Notes: generated by a model from the sequence alone, not told the origin. Shown: positions 30,001 through 37,830, counted from the stretch's first letter. The stretch is DNA of 64,000 nt from Gemmataceae bacterium (GCA_025055795.1 JANWVV010000015.1:16031-80030), one strand, 5' to 3'. Numbers and translations are program-made.

Positions 30001-30138
30001 GATCACCGGCAAGTGATCGTGCAGGCCGAAATTACAGCAGTAGACGACCGACAACGTCGTCTAATCGCCGACGGCTGGCTATCTGTCGACGAACGCCCCA
30101 TCTATCATATGCGACAATTTTCTTTACAACTGACATAG
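24028..30138 (+). CDS. pfaC: PfaC-type PUFA synthase subunit (KS-CLF-four hot-dog domains)
   Basis: This 2036-residue subunit begins with an active ketosynthase (Cys185 in DAACASS, His319 in ECHATGT, His359 in GHLLTG). A second ketosynthase-like domain (about 455-890) has Glu711 where Cys is expected (NEEASALRAV), as in chain-length factors. It contains an inserted low-complexity stretch (about 540-640). After a Ser/Thr/Pro-rich linker come four FabA-like hot-dog domains. The first (about 1195-1375) and third (about 1665-1870) lack the catalytic His. The second has His1475 ('CHFVDDPVMPG') and the fourth His1928 ('AHFYQDPVWPG'). This pseudo-active-pseudo-active pattern matches the two double-hot-dog dehydratase units known in PfaC. 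It likely forms a complex with PfaA and PfaD; dehydration with isomerisation places the cis double bonds. Confidence 0.94.
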   Translation: MTRPAAVAIVGMAIRLPGAEADLTRFWQAVVDGKDCSREVPPGRWILPPEACYDPRPGQPDRVYCRRGYYLDPFVPNLNGLNVDPTWVAQLDPLVQLVLDVGNRAWASARLEQIDRRRVGVVLGNICLPTEHSSALCQALLGPAWGLPPVNAVHPDNRRVAGFPAALLAQALRLGRGGYSLDAACASSLYALYLAVRELQSGRADAMLAGGCCRPDCLYTQMGFAQLRALSSSGRCAPFDAAADGLLVGEGAALFVLKRLQDAIRHGDHIYAVITGIGLSNDRAGNLLAPSSEGQLRAMQRAYQQAGCLPQEVDYIECHATGTPIGDAVEFASLRQLWGNAGWQIGQCVLSSVKATVGHLLTGAGAAALAKVLLALQYRQLPPQANFVRPAPQLAYEGSPFRILTQAQPWDQPRHRPRRAALSAFGFGGINAHLILEEWTSQLALVHTPPRRAVPVAIVGLACRFGPYRNQQQLRDALHGNVVRPPQPKQRGWESAPRPCPSAWAIDHLEFPTGRFRIPPRELEETLPQQLLMLNLADQAVEDSRRATLPNHTFVSPLAPNSARQFSPEHTSTRASPSTQPAHPFILLTTETSKESGHNQTDVGPTKSLSSSPLGVQPPTPLPPAPSMASPLPMELGLRTGVFIGLELDANTMNFHLRWTALAHGRPDDAERISPPLNANRTIGALGSIAASRIARALGVGGPSFVVCNEEASALRAVSLAVQALQDEEIDLAIAGAVDLAADPRCVLPARIDRPGEGGAAFVLKRLTDAQRDGDTIYAIIRGSGSGSDAFAAFNDACQQAEGDRAFPPPLPSSLTVSVVGACGAAQAAADLVAAILSFQSSNINPALKADAATALLASSLPNQAAPRRYSLTAASCTTHLTLLLEEATPSTALSTHSVCPATPAANLTETGTLGHAPVGTTATSNENQPARTASDHSGQNGVRSLAAGTSLPVDGATVSSSPLPFESHDPQVSLLSLLAAQERIHSRLCDAQAAFLRVQQRWSGIATRLLQNQQDILFRYLMDSAPSALCGPYSSIASAASDTWPQPSKAAARPDQQSKSLHSITAALQTITSPSTGTHTIVENETTIKASDRRPTLAAVPLATSSSDRDGKRSDLQPPWTGNIAASNSAVDTNGAEPSPRLIPSPVSTQAAQFPASVPQPPRSEGGGSTQQVVERPSSAHARQQVPRSLSYEQCCTFAAGRIADVLGPMYAVIDTYPTRVRLPDGPLQLVDRIVHIEGEPLSLRAGRVITEHTVHAQRWYLEAERMPTALSVEAGQADLFLSGFLGIDLQTKGQAVYRLLDAVVTFHRGLPRVGETIRYDITIDEFVQQGGVWLFRFRFDGTIGGQPYITMRHGTAGFFTPAALAAGKGIVQTALDRQPRAGKRPDDWRELAPLSPTSLNERQLAALRQGDLATAFGPAFGELPLERPRTLPDGPLRLLDRVPIIDLHGGRFGLGLVRGELDIHPDDWFLTCHFVDDPVMPGTLMYECCLQTLRVGLLRLGWLGEGDQIAYEPVPGVASRLKCRGQVIATTRTTAYEVTIKELGYRPQPYCLADALMFADGKPIVEITNLSLQVTGLERATVEQLWHHRRQRSVVPTGPAGLHSAARTDNSSRSATASLLDNDNQSKANPTTAPEISSTRAITTVETAMPDATGNDFPTSVLAGDQPLRFLYDSRHILAFSNGKPSEAFGEPYRIFDEQRVIARLPGPPYQFLDGITAVGGPPFVLQAGAWCEAVYTIPPDAWYFDEYRCGQMPYCVLLEVALQPCGWLAAYCGSALHSEDDLCFRNLGGSAVQYRPVTRTSGRLITHTRLTQVAKAAGMIIEHFSFQVADNQGPVYAGSTYFGFFTRQALQQQVGLREGHLPPVIPVSTADHPPRPYPSEPPFAGPRLRMVDQLVTYDPQGGRAKLGWIVGSSTVDPAAWFFRAHFYQDPVWPGSLGLQALLQLLQYTAFQRWGCGTADSTVPSYPPLGQAPALNIRHEWTYRGQVVPDHRQVIVQAEITAVDDRQRRLIADGWLSVDERPIYHMRQFSLQLT

Positions 30139-30534
30139 CCCCAATCAGCCAGTACTCTCCCCATTTCTGCCAACTGACATAAGATTGTGAAAGGCAGAGT
30201 AGTCACCGTCAGAAGACGACTTACTACTCGGCAAACCTCGGAAAAGCGGCCACCCCCAGCTTATCTCAACCTGCAACTACCTTGCAAATACCCGACTGCG
30301 GGGCATTATTAGCACAACTATAAAAACAACGGACAATGTGCTTGGAAAAACGGAAACCGTCCCCTAAAAAAGTGCGGAAGTATGGCTTGATTAATGGAAT
30401 GACTTAAGGTCAATAAGTCGCATGTGCGGCAAGTGCGGCGGGAACGACTGGGCCCCGGGTGTACAAGAACTGGTCAGCAACAGAAGGAGCCAAAGCTGAC
30501 CAGTAAAAGACCGACCAGGCAACTAGAAGCGCTG
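30139..30534. other. Intergenic region between pfaC and oleA
   Basis: This 396-base gap is more AT-rich than the flanking genes. It contains in-frame GTG 30424, which would lengthen OleA by 37 residues of no recognisable similarity. It is long enough for a promoter of its own, so the ole genes need not share the pfa transcript. No clear -35/-10 pair or terminator was seen. Confidence 0.4.
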
Positions 30535-31659
30535 ATGCAGTATTCACAAGTTCACATTGAGGCGATCGGGTATGAACTGCCGCCGGTGGTGGTATCGACG
30601 GCGGAGCTGGAAGCTCGTTTGCAACCCGTTTATGAGGCACTTCACTTACAGCCGGGGCAACTGGAGCTGTTAACGGGAATCAACGAGCGTCGGTGGTGGG
30701 AGCCGGGCTATCCGTTGTCGGAGGGCGCCGCCGCCGCCGCCCGCAAGGCCCTGGCGGCTGCAGAGCTGGAACCTGATCAGATCGATGTCCTGATTTACGC
30801 CGGTGTGTGCCGGGAGCAACTGGAGCCGGCCACCGCCTGTGCGGTGGCTGCCCGCCTGGGCATCGGTGGTCATGCACTGATCTACGACATCAGTAACGCA
30901 TGCCTGGGAGTGCTCAACGGCTTGCTCGATATCGCCAACCGTATCGAATTGGGGCAAGCTAGAGCCGGTCTGGTGGTTTCCGCAGAAACGGCCCGTGAAA
31001 TCAACGAAAACGTCATTGACCAGATCATCCGCACCCGTTCATTAGAGCTATTCCGTGCCTCAATCGCCACGCTGACCGGTGGATCCGGTGCAGTAGCGGT
31101 TCTGGTGGTCAGCGAGGAACTCTCCAGGCACAAGCGGCGCAAGATATTAGGTGCAGTAGCACAGGCGGCCCCCGAGTATCATGCGTTGTGCCGCTGGGGC
31201 ATGCGTGCCTTACTACCTGCCACGGTCCAGACGGTGGAAAAGCTGTTTGGCACCCAAGCGGGGGCCTTGCTCCAACGGGGCCTCGATTTCGGCCTCAAAC
31301 ACGTCATGGTACCGTTCATGGAAACCCATGCAGGCGAGCTCCTCAAATACGGCATCGAATTAGGCCTGCGTACCTGGAAGCGTTTCCTCAACACCTTCGG
31401 ATGGGCCGTTGAGGAAATCGACAAGGTCATCTGCCATCAGGTAGGAGCGGTCCATCGCGAAACAATGCTACGCGCGTTTGGAATTCCACCCGAGAAGGAC
31501 TTCAGTACGTACCCCTATCTAGGAAACATGGGAACAGTCTCCCTTCCCCTGACGGCTGCTTTGGCCGAAGAGCGAGAGTTTTTGCGTCCGGGGGACCGCG
31601 TCGGCTGGTTGGGCATTGGTAGCGGCTTGAATTGCTTGATGCTCGGCCTGGAATGGTAA
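30535..31659 (+). CDS. oleA: OleA: head-to-head acyl-CoA (or acyl-ACP) condensing enzyme
   Basis: OleA is a thiolase-superfamily enzyme related to FabH. It performs a non-decarboxylative Claisen condensation of two acyl thioesters to a 2-alkyl-3-ketoacid. Catalytic Cys123 lies in 'DISNACLGVLNG', His301 in 'VICHQVGAVH' and Asn331 in 'YPYLGNMGTVS', which form the family triad. 'TGINERRWWEPG' near residue 45 is also characteristic. ATG 30535 is chosen because similarity begins at 'VHIEAIGYELPP'; the frame also opens upstream at GTG 30424. The 374 residues are slightly longer than the roughly 340 of characterised OleA. It is the first of four consecutive ole genes directly after a PUFA synthase, so its natural substrates are probably polyunsaturated acyl chains. 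Confidence 0.92.
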   Translation: MQYSQVHIEAIGYELPPVVVSTAELEARLQPVYEALHLQPGQLELLTGINERRWWEPGYPLSEGAAAAARKALAAAELEPDQIDVLIYAGVCREQLEPATACAVAARLGIGGHALIYDISNACLGVLNGLLDIANRIELGQARAGLVVSAETAREINENVIDQIIRTRSLELFRASIATLTGGSGAVAVLVVSEELSRHKRRKILGAVAQAAPEYHALCRWGMRALLPATVQTVEKLFGTQAGALLQRGLDFGLKHVMVPFMETHAGELLKYGIELGLRTWKRFLNTFGWAVEEIDKVICHQVGAVHRETMLRAFGIPPEKDFSTYPYLGNMGTVSLPLTAALAEEREFLRPGDRVGWLGIGSGLNCLMLGLEW

Positions 31660-31842
31660 ACCCAAGCCAGCCCGTTCTCTGGTATTCACGCGGGTATTAT
31701 CCCCTCATCGCGATCGTGTGCAGAAGGCAGTTCCTAGCACTGAAAGCCATAGGCAACTATTGGTAACGCTATGGAGTCTGCTGACTCCTTACCAGGCTAC
31801 CACCCGGTTTCTTGCACTAGCCGATAGGAATCTCATACATTC

Positions 31843-32862
31843 ATGGCTGTTATGAACGCTGCTCAGAGCTGCGTGTTATTAGCCTGCACAGACAGCAAAA
31901 ACATGTTGAAGCATCCGGAATATCCCTTTGAGTCACGTTGGCTGGTAGTAGCAGGTGGTCATCGTCTGCATTACGTTGACGAAGGCCACGGTCCAACCGT
32001 ATTGTTTGTTCATGGTAATCCCACGTGGAGTTTTTACTTTCGTCGTGCCATATCGCACTTGCGGTCTTCATTCCGCTGTATTGCTCTGGATCACATCGGC
32101 TGTGGCCTATCGGACCATCCGACGCCCCAACAGTATCCGTACACGCTCCAACGGCGGATAGAGGACCTGGAAACGTTGGTTGATCGCCTGGTTCCCCACG
32201 GTCCAGTTACCCTGGTGGTCCACGATTGGGGCGGTATCATCGGACTGGGCTGGGCCGTCGATCATCTGGAGCGTCTGGCCGCGCTAGTCGCCATGAACAC
32301 CGCGGCATTTCCTAAGCCAGCAGCCAAACGTGTGCCAGCGGGTTTATGGCTGGCACGGCACACAGCCCTGGGAAGCTGGCTGGTTCGCCACACAAACCTG
32401 TTTTGTCAGCTAGCAGCCCGCTGGTGTGTGGTTCGTCGGCCCCTGGATCCCGCAGTACGTCGAATGTATCTGCAGCCGTATAGCCGGCCGGCTCTACGCT
32501 GGGCTGTGCAGAAGTTTGTCCAGACCATTCCCCTACGGCCCACGGACGAAGGCTACGACATTGTTGAAAAAACAGCTGCCGCTCTCCGCCAGCACGGTTC
32601 GCGACTGCCCGCCTTGCTCCTGTGGGGATTAGCGGACTTCGTTTTCGACCAGCATTTCCTGCATGTCTGGCGTCAACTATTACCCCAGGCCGAAGTCCAT
32701 AGCTGGCCGGATGCCGGTCACTACTTGCTGGAAGACGCTGCAGATGAAGTGATACCTCTGCTGGAAGCGTTCCTGCAGCGGTCGCTTATGCAGCGGGGCG
32801 AGGAGCCACGGGCGGCCACGGCTAGTTTTATCATGCCTGACTCTACCGACTCTGCTCCATAA
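31843..32862 (+). CDS. oleB: OleB: beta-lactone decarboxylase (alpha/beta hydrolase)
   Basis: OleB converts the beta-lactone made by OleC into the cis-olefin and CO2. The fold is that of haloalkane dehalogenases: oxyanion-region 'FVHGNPTWSF', the nucleophile Asp128 in 'HDWGG', and catalytic His293 in 'PDAGHYLLED'. The Asp nucleophile, instead of the Ser of ordinary esterases, fits OleB. ATG 31843 gives 339 residues; ATG 31903 is an alternative nearer the start of the conserved fold. The gene lies between oleA and oleC, with 183 bases before it and 58 after it. In some bacteria OleB is fused to OleC; here it is separate. Identification rests on both the fold and the complete ole neighbourhood. 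Confidence 0.9.
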   Translation: MAVMNAAQSCVLLACTDSKNMLKHPEYPFESRWLVVAGGHRLHYVDEGHGPTVLFVHGNPTWSFYFRRAISHLRSSFRCIALDHIGCGLSDHPTPQQYPYTLQRRIEDLETLVDRLVPHGPVTLVVHDWGGIIGLGWAVDHLERLAALVAMNTAAFPKPAAKRVPAGLWLARHTALGSWLVRHTNLFCQLAARWCVVRRPLDPAVRRMYLQPYSRPALRWAVQKFVQTIPLRPTDEGYDIVEKTAAALRQHGSRLPALLLWGLADFVFDQHFLHVWRQLLPQAEVHSWPDAGHYLLEDAADEVIPLLEAFLQRSLMQRGEEPRAATASFIMPDSTDSAP

Positions 32863-32920
32863 ACCATAAACAACATGAGGCGGCAGGCCAACCTACAGTT
32901 GGTGGCAAGGACGTGAGCTG

Positions 32921-34708
32921 ATGAGCGCGATCATGGCTTCGCCGGGCACCGCGGCTCGCTTGAACGTAGCGTATCATCTGGTCCGACAGGCCAGCGAGCA
33001 ACCGGAGCGGCCCGCATTGTACGTCCCCCTGCGTTCGGTCCGTCCGCACCGATCTACGCCGCACCGGCTAGTCAGTTACGCCCAACTGAACGCCCTCAGC
33101 GACGCTTTGGCCCATGGCTTGGAAGCGGCCGGGATTGAACGTGGCATGCGAACGGCCCTGTTCATTCCGCCGTCCGTGGATTTGTATGCTGTCGTTTTTG
33201 CTTTGTTCAAGCTGGCCGCTGTGCCGGTGTTTATCGATCCGGCCATGGGCCTCCGTGGCTTGCGGCATTGTTTGCAGCAGGCGGCACCCTCCGCTTTTAT
33301 TGGTGTGGCACGAGCCCACCTGGCCCGCTGGCTGCTCGGCTGGGCAAAGGACACGCTCCGCATCCGCATTCAGGTAGGACGCCCCCATTGGTTCGGCGAA
33401 TATGCCCTGGATAGCTTGTATCAGCTTGGGCAGTCCCGCGGAGCCTATCCGATTCCGGACGTAGCCGCCCACGACACCGCCGCCATTCTGTTTACCAGCG
33501 GGAGCACCGGGCCGGCTAAAGGAGCCGTATACACCCATGGAATCTTTGCGGCCCAGATCGAGATGCTCCGCACCGCTTTTGCCATCCGACCCGGCGAAAT
33601 CGACTACGGAACTTTTCCGCTGTTTGCCCTGTTTGGTCCGGCGTTGGGGATGAGCTGTGTAATTCCGGACATGGATACGAGCCGCCCCGCCCGTTTGAAA
33701 CCAGAAAAAGTGCTCGCCCAGATGCGGCAACTAGCCGTAACCAGCATGTTCGGTTCCCCGGCCGTGCTACGCGTGCTAGGGGAATGGTACCAGCAACAGC
33801 ACGGCTATCCTCGTTCCGCCGTAGCATCGTTGCGACCATCAGAGTTACAAACCACATCCGAGACAGCAATACCGCTATTACCAACGGTCCGGCGAGTGAT
33901 CACTGCTGGAGCACCGGCTTCCCCGCTGCAACTGGCCCGTTTTGCCCGTTTGTTATCCCCTCAAGCCGAGATTTTTACCCCCTACGGTGCCACAGAGGCT
34001 TTACCCGTGGCCAACATCGGCAGCGGGGAAATCCTGGCCGAGACCCAACACTTGACAGCCCAAGGCCGGGGAGTGTGCATCGGTCGCCCCCTTCCTGGTA
34101 TTCGTGTCCACGTTATTCCCATCACCGACGAAGCGATTCCTTACTGGCGAGACGACTTGGAACTGCCCGTCGGCACCATTGGCGAACTAGTCGTGCGTGG
34201 GCCGATTGTCACCCCCCGCTACTACAATCAGCCGCAAGCCACCGCAGCGGCAAAAATCCTGGATCAGCATACCGGTGAGGTTTTGCATCGCATGGGGGAC
34301 GTCGGCTATTGGGATGAACAAGGGCGCTTATGGTATTGTGGCCGCAAGTCGCAGCGAGTCGTGACGTTGCAAGGCACCCTGTTTACAGAGATGGTCGAGC
34401 CGGTTTTTCACGGTCTGGCTGGCGTGCGACGCACCGCACTAGTAGGGGTCAAACGTGGAACGGTCACTTACCCTGTGCTGTGTGTGGAGTGGGACCGGCG
34501 GGAGCCTTGGCCTGCGGTCCTTGCCCGTTTGTTAAGCCGTAATGCGGCTCTTTCACCACCGGGAGCGATTGCCGCCTTTCTCCCCTACCCCAAGGATTTT
34601 CCGGTCGACCGTCGCCACAATGCCAAAATCGCCCGTGAGCTGCTGGCCTGCTGGGCGCAACGGCGGCTAGGCGCTCACTGGCAGCCACTACAGGAAACTT
34701 CCCGATGA
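32921..34708 (+). CDS. oleC: OleC: beta-lactone synthetase (AMP-ligase family)
   Basis: OleC activates the 2-alkyl-3-hydroxyacid with ATP and cyclises it to a beta-lactone. It belongs to the acyl-adenylate superfamily: the phosphate-binding motif 'FTSGSTGPAKGAVYTH' is near residue 191, 'YGATEALPVA' near 354, and the C-terminal hinge Asp/Arg-type region 'WYCGRKSQRV' near 470. The 595 residues are somewhat longer than many acyl-CoA ligases. A ribosome-binding site (AAGGACG) lies upstream of ATG 32921; ATG 32933 is possible. Its stop overlaps the start of oleD by four bases (ATGA), so the two are translationally coupled. OleB, OleC and OleD are known to assemble in one large complex in Xanthomonas. 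Confidence 0.91.
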   Translation: MSAIMASPGTAARLNVAYHLVRQASEQPERPALYVPLRSVRPHRSTPHRLVSYAQLNALSDALAHGLEAAGIERGMRTALFIPPSVDLYAVVFALFKLAAVPVFIDPAMGLRGLRHCLQQAAPSAFIGVARAHLARWLLGWAKDTLRIRIQVGRPHWFGEYALDSLYQLGQSRGAYPIPDVAAHDTAAILFTSGSTGPAKGAVYTHGIFAAQIEMLRTAFAIRPGEIDYGTFPLFALFGPALGMSCVIPDMDTSRPARLKPEKVLAQMRQLAVTSMFGSPAVLRVLGEWYQQQHGYPRSAVASLRPSELQTTSETAIPLLPTVRRVITAGAPASPLQLARFARLLSPQAEIFTPYGATEALPVANIGSGEILAETQHLTAQGRGVCIGRPLPGIRVHVIPITDEAIPYWRDDLELPVGTIGELVVRGPIVTPRYYNQPQATAAAKILDQHTGEVLHRMGDVGYWDEQGRLWYCGRKSQRVVTLQGTLFTEMVEPVFHGLAGVRRTALVGVKRGTVTYPVLCVEWDRREPWPAVLARLLSRNAALSPPGAIAAFLPYPKDFPVDRRHNAKIARELLACWAQRRLGAHWQPLQETSR

Positions 34709-35703
34709 AGGTGCTGGTCACCGGCGGCGGCGGCTTCCTTGGCGGCGCGATCGTCCGTCTGCTCTGCCAGCGAGGAATGACGGTGCGCTCGTTTACCCGC
34801 TCCCATTACCCCTGGCTGGACGAACTGGGAGTCGAGCAGGCTTTGGGTGATCTGGCCGATGCTCCCGCGGTGGCCCGTGCCGTGCAGGGCTGCGAACTGG
34901 TGATCCACACCGCGGCCAAAGCGGGCGTGTGGGGACGTCCGACCGACTTTTACGCCACCAACGTCCTCGGCACACGCAACGTCCTGGAGGCTTGCCGCCG
35001 TCACGGTGTGCCCCGCCTCATTTACACCTCGACTCCCAGTGTGGTTTATGCCGGCCGGGATATCATCAACGGTGATGAATCACTGCCTTACCCGTCCCGT
35101 TACACCGCCGACTATCCCCGCACCAAAGCCGAGGCCGAACGAGCTGTCCTGGCGGCCAATAGCCCTGAACTGGCTACCGTAGCCTTACGGCCCCATCTCA
35201 TTTTTGGCCCGGGTGACCCCCACCTGCTCCCACGCATATTAGAACGGGCCCGGCAGGGACGGCTCCGCCGCATCGGTCGCCGATCTGTCTTTGTGGATGT
35301 CACCTATCTCGACAATGCTGCCTATGCCCACCTCGACGCTGCCGATCGGCTCCATCCCCAGGCTCCCTGTGCCGGCAAAGCCTACTTCATCACCAACGGG
35401 CAGCCGGTCGATTTATGGGACTTCATCAACCGCATTCTGACCTTGGCCCAACTCCCTCCTGTTCAGAAAACCGTCCCTGCCTGGTGGGCCCGCACCCTCG
35501 GTTCTCTGTGCGAATGGCTCTATTGGCTCCTGAGAATCCCCGATGAACCCCCTATGACACGCTTTATCGCCGAACAGCTTTCAACCTCGCATTACTTTAG
35601 TATTGCCGCGGCCCAACGCGACCTTGGTTATTACCCGCGTGTCCCCCTCGAAGAAGGCCTCCAACGCCTGTCTCATCATCTTCGTCCAAGCACCGGTGCG
35701 TAA
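34705..35703 (+). CDS. oleD: OleD: NADPH-dependent 2-alkyl-3-ketoalkanoate reductase
   Basis: OleD reduces the ketoacid product of OleA to the hydroxyacid used by OleC. It is an extended short-chain dehydrogenase: nucleotide-binding GGGGFLG at the N-terminus, catalytic Tyr137 and Lys141 in 'YPRTK', and 'HTAAKAGVWG' near residue 72, a hallmark of OleD and the related 3-beta-HSD-like group. At 332 residues the length is normal. The start overlaps the oleC stop. It is the last gene of the pfa-ole run; the next gene is on the opposite strand 300 bases away. Confidence 0.92.
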   Translation: MKVLVTGGGGFLGGAIVRLLCQRGMTVRSFTRSHYPWLDELGVEQALGDLADAPAVARAVQGCELVIHTAAKAGVWGRPTDFYATNVLGTRNVLEACRRHGVPRLIYTSTPSVVYAGRDIINGDESLPYPSRYTADYPRTKAEAERAVLAANSPELATVALRPHLIFGPGDPHLLPRILERARQGRLRRIGRRSVFVDVTYLDNAAYAHLDAADRLHPQAPCAGKAYFITNGQPVDLWDFINRILTLAQLPPVQKTVPAWWARTLGSLCEWLYWLLRIPDEPPMTRFIAEQLSTSHYFSIAAAQRDLGYYPRVPLEEGLQRLSHHLRPSTGA

Positions 35704-36003
35704 ACCTGAATGTGTCGGGCAACACCTGCTTGCAAGCTCCAAATACTTGCATTTCCCGGCCAGACTCTTGCCGGATCACTTTTTGAGGAACCGGCTTGTA
35801 CTTCTTTGGGTAGAGTACGGCTTTTACCAAAGCAGGGGCACCTGTCGTGAATAGCAAAGGAAACAGTTTCGCGCACGCTCAACGGCCCCGCTGACCATTG
35901 ATCAATACTATCTAGAAGCAATCAATCTTGCCGATTGAACTTAGAGTATTCAGGGCGGCAACTTAAAGACGTGTTTGTCCAATCTATCAAACTCCCGCCC
36001 GGA
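35704..36003. other. Convergent intergenic region after oleD
   Basis: These 300 bases separate the 3' end of oleD from the 3' end of the FG-GAP gene. No coding frame, clear intrinsic terminator or repeat is evident. It is the boundary of the pfa-ole locus. Confidence 0.4.
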
Positions 36004-37830
36004 TCAACCCACGTAGATACCCGATAGTGCACTTAAGATACCCGGGGGGAACACTGCGGGCAGAGCGGCTACACTACCTGCACTTAGACGTAGCACGCGT
36101 AGCCAGGCGAAACTGCCGCTGGCTGGTGCGGTAACGAGGCTAACCCGTCCGGATCCGTCGATGTCACGGGCGAGCAGACGGATGCCATTGCGGTCGGCCA
36201 GACCATTGGCAAAAAACTGCATCCGTAAGGAGACGCTGGCGGCGGCGGGAGCACTATTCCATACCCGCACCAAAGACAAGCCACCGCTATCCAGGCTAGT
36301 CATGATTTCGGCCCGGCCATCGCCATCCAAGTCGCCGACCGTCACGTTCACCCCCTCGCGCCAGGTAGGATCAAAGGCAAAAAACGCTGGTTGCTGCAGG
36401 CGTATCTGACCACCGGCCAAACCTGCACCGTCGTAGACGCGTACCACCGGCGACCAGCCCGCACCGGCCGTGGCGATCACGTCCGCGTGTCCATCCCCAT
36501 CCACATCGCCCATGGCTACACGCACCCCGACCCTCGCCTGTGAATTTAAAGCCAAGGTATAGCTGATAAACTGTAGCTGCCCATTCAGCACACGGGCCAC
36601 CGCTACCACGGGATCGCCACCGGCGTCGGCACTAATGGCGACTTCGGCCCGGCCATCTCCATCGATGTCCCCTGCTGCTACGAAGATCCCTCCCCCAAAG
36701 CCACCTAAGACACTGGTGATGGGCAGCAAGTCAGCACCACTGGCACCATCGATGATGCGCAAACGGGCTCCCACCCCGGGACCGCTCGCAAACACGTAAT
36801 CGGCCCAGCCATCCCCGTTGATGTCCGCGCTGACGGCGCGAATGACGCCACGGTAGCTTGCACCAAATGGCGTAAAACTCAGTCCGCTGAAGGTCAAATT
36901 GCCACTGCTGTCGTATCCGTACACTTGCACCGTACCTGTTCCTGCCGCACTGACCAGTACTGGTGGTCGCCGAGAGGTAAAACGCACGCTCAGACCTGCT
37001 GGTGCTGGTACGGCCCAGCCCAAATCATAAAGAGCCGCCTGATCCAACGCCGACCAGCCTACACGTCGACCATAATACAGATACGGACTCATCGCCGACG
37101 CCTGACCATTAACCCGTACCCCATCCGCCCAGTGAGCCCGATCTGCTGAAAGTGGTACCGGGCCACCATAGACACTGCGGGCTTGTCGCCCCACAAACTG
37201 GGTACCTTGAACCTGTGACCACCATTGCGGCGCTGTACCGATCCCCAACACGTGCCCTAATTCATGCACCGCTGCCGAGTAGAAATCGAGCTGATCACTG
37301 CGTAACCCTGCTGGATCTGTACCAAAATACCAGTTGCGAGTAGAATCAAAGGCGATGCTGCCCCCCCAGAGCGAAAAACCACCCCAACCACGTGTCGCCA
37401 GGGTCTGGCCCCAGCTTGCTGATCCGGACCAGCTATAACCTCCGTAGCCCCCGAAACCGGCTTCCGCTCCCGGGATCGACCGCCCCCCCACATACACAAT
37501 GATGGTATTCGCGGGTACTCGCAGATTGGGGATTGAATACAAACTGCCGGTACCCGGATGATAGAGGGTGGCCGTCCAGGTATTACCGCCTCCGGGATTG
37601 ATTGCTGCCAGCCGAGCGTCGATCCGTTGTCCCATCTCGTAGGCTACCTGGTCCATCACCTGCCGGGCCGCCGGATGGCTCTCGAAGAATCCCATACCTC
37701 CATTGGCACGCAAATCCAGCGAATAATCAACCAGTATGGTGATTGCCGGCACCTCGCGTTGTTCCAGAACCTCCAATTCTAACCGGATCGCTAGACCTGC
37801 TGCATCTCGTGCTACACGTGCCATGGGCAT
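36004..37830 (-). CDS. Secreted metzincin-like metalloprotease with FG-GAP/VCBS repeats
   Basis: The N-terminus has 'LEVLEQREVPA' (about residues 18-28), matching a motif found at the start of many planctomycetal exported giant and FG-GAP proteins. A zinc-protease domain covers about 30-275. His189, Glu190 and His193 form HExxH in 'HELGHVLGIG', and a Met-turn-like 'SAMSP' lies about 55 residues later. The usual third ligand of HExxHxxGxxH is Thr199 here; His in 'DRAHWADG' may replace it. The rest (about 290-600) is a run of FG-GAP/VCBS repeats with calcium-binding DxDGDGxAD motifs, probably a seven-bladed propeller. It is likely extracellular and proteolytic or adhesive. It converges on oleD and is probably unrelated to lipid synthesis. 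Confidence 0.85.
   Translation of the reverse strand: MPMARVARDAAGLAIRLELEVLEQREVPAITILVDYSLDLRANGGMGFFESHPAARQVMDQVAYEMGQRIDARLAAINPGGGNTWTATLYHPGTGSLYSIPNLRVPANTIIVYVGGRSIPGAEAGFGGYGGYSWSGSASWGQTLATRGWGGFSLWGGSIAFDSTRNWYFGTDPAGLRSDQLDFYSAAVHELGHVLGIGTAPQWWSQVQGTQFVGRQARSVYGGPVPLSADRAHWADGVRVNGQASAMSPYLYYGRRVGWSALDQAALYDLGWAVPAPAGLSVRFTSRRPPVLVSAAGTGTVQVYGYDSSGNLTFSGLSFTPFGASYRGVIRAVSADINGDGWADYVFASGPGVGARLRIIDGASGADLLPITSVLGGFGGGIFVAAGDIDGDGRAEVAISADAGGDPVVAVARVLNGQLQFISYTLALNSQARVGVRVAMGDVDGDGHADVIATAGAGWSPVVRVYDGAGLAGGQIRLQQPAFFAFDPTWREGVNVTVGDLDGDGRAEIMTSLDSGGLSLVRVWNSAPAAASVSLRMQFFANGLADRNGIRLLARDIDGSGRVSLVTAPASGSFAWLRVLRLSAGSVAALPAVFPPGILSALSGIYVG

Noticed and set aside
14129..35703. 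A modular polyketide or heterocyst-glycolipid cluster instead of a PUFA synthase
   Set aside because: PfaD, the tandem ACPs with 'LGIDSIKRVE', the KS-CLF pair and FabA-like domains, and the adjacent oleABCD fit a PUFA/hydrocarbon pathway better.
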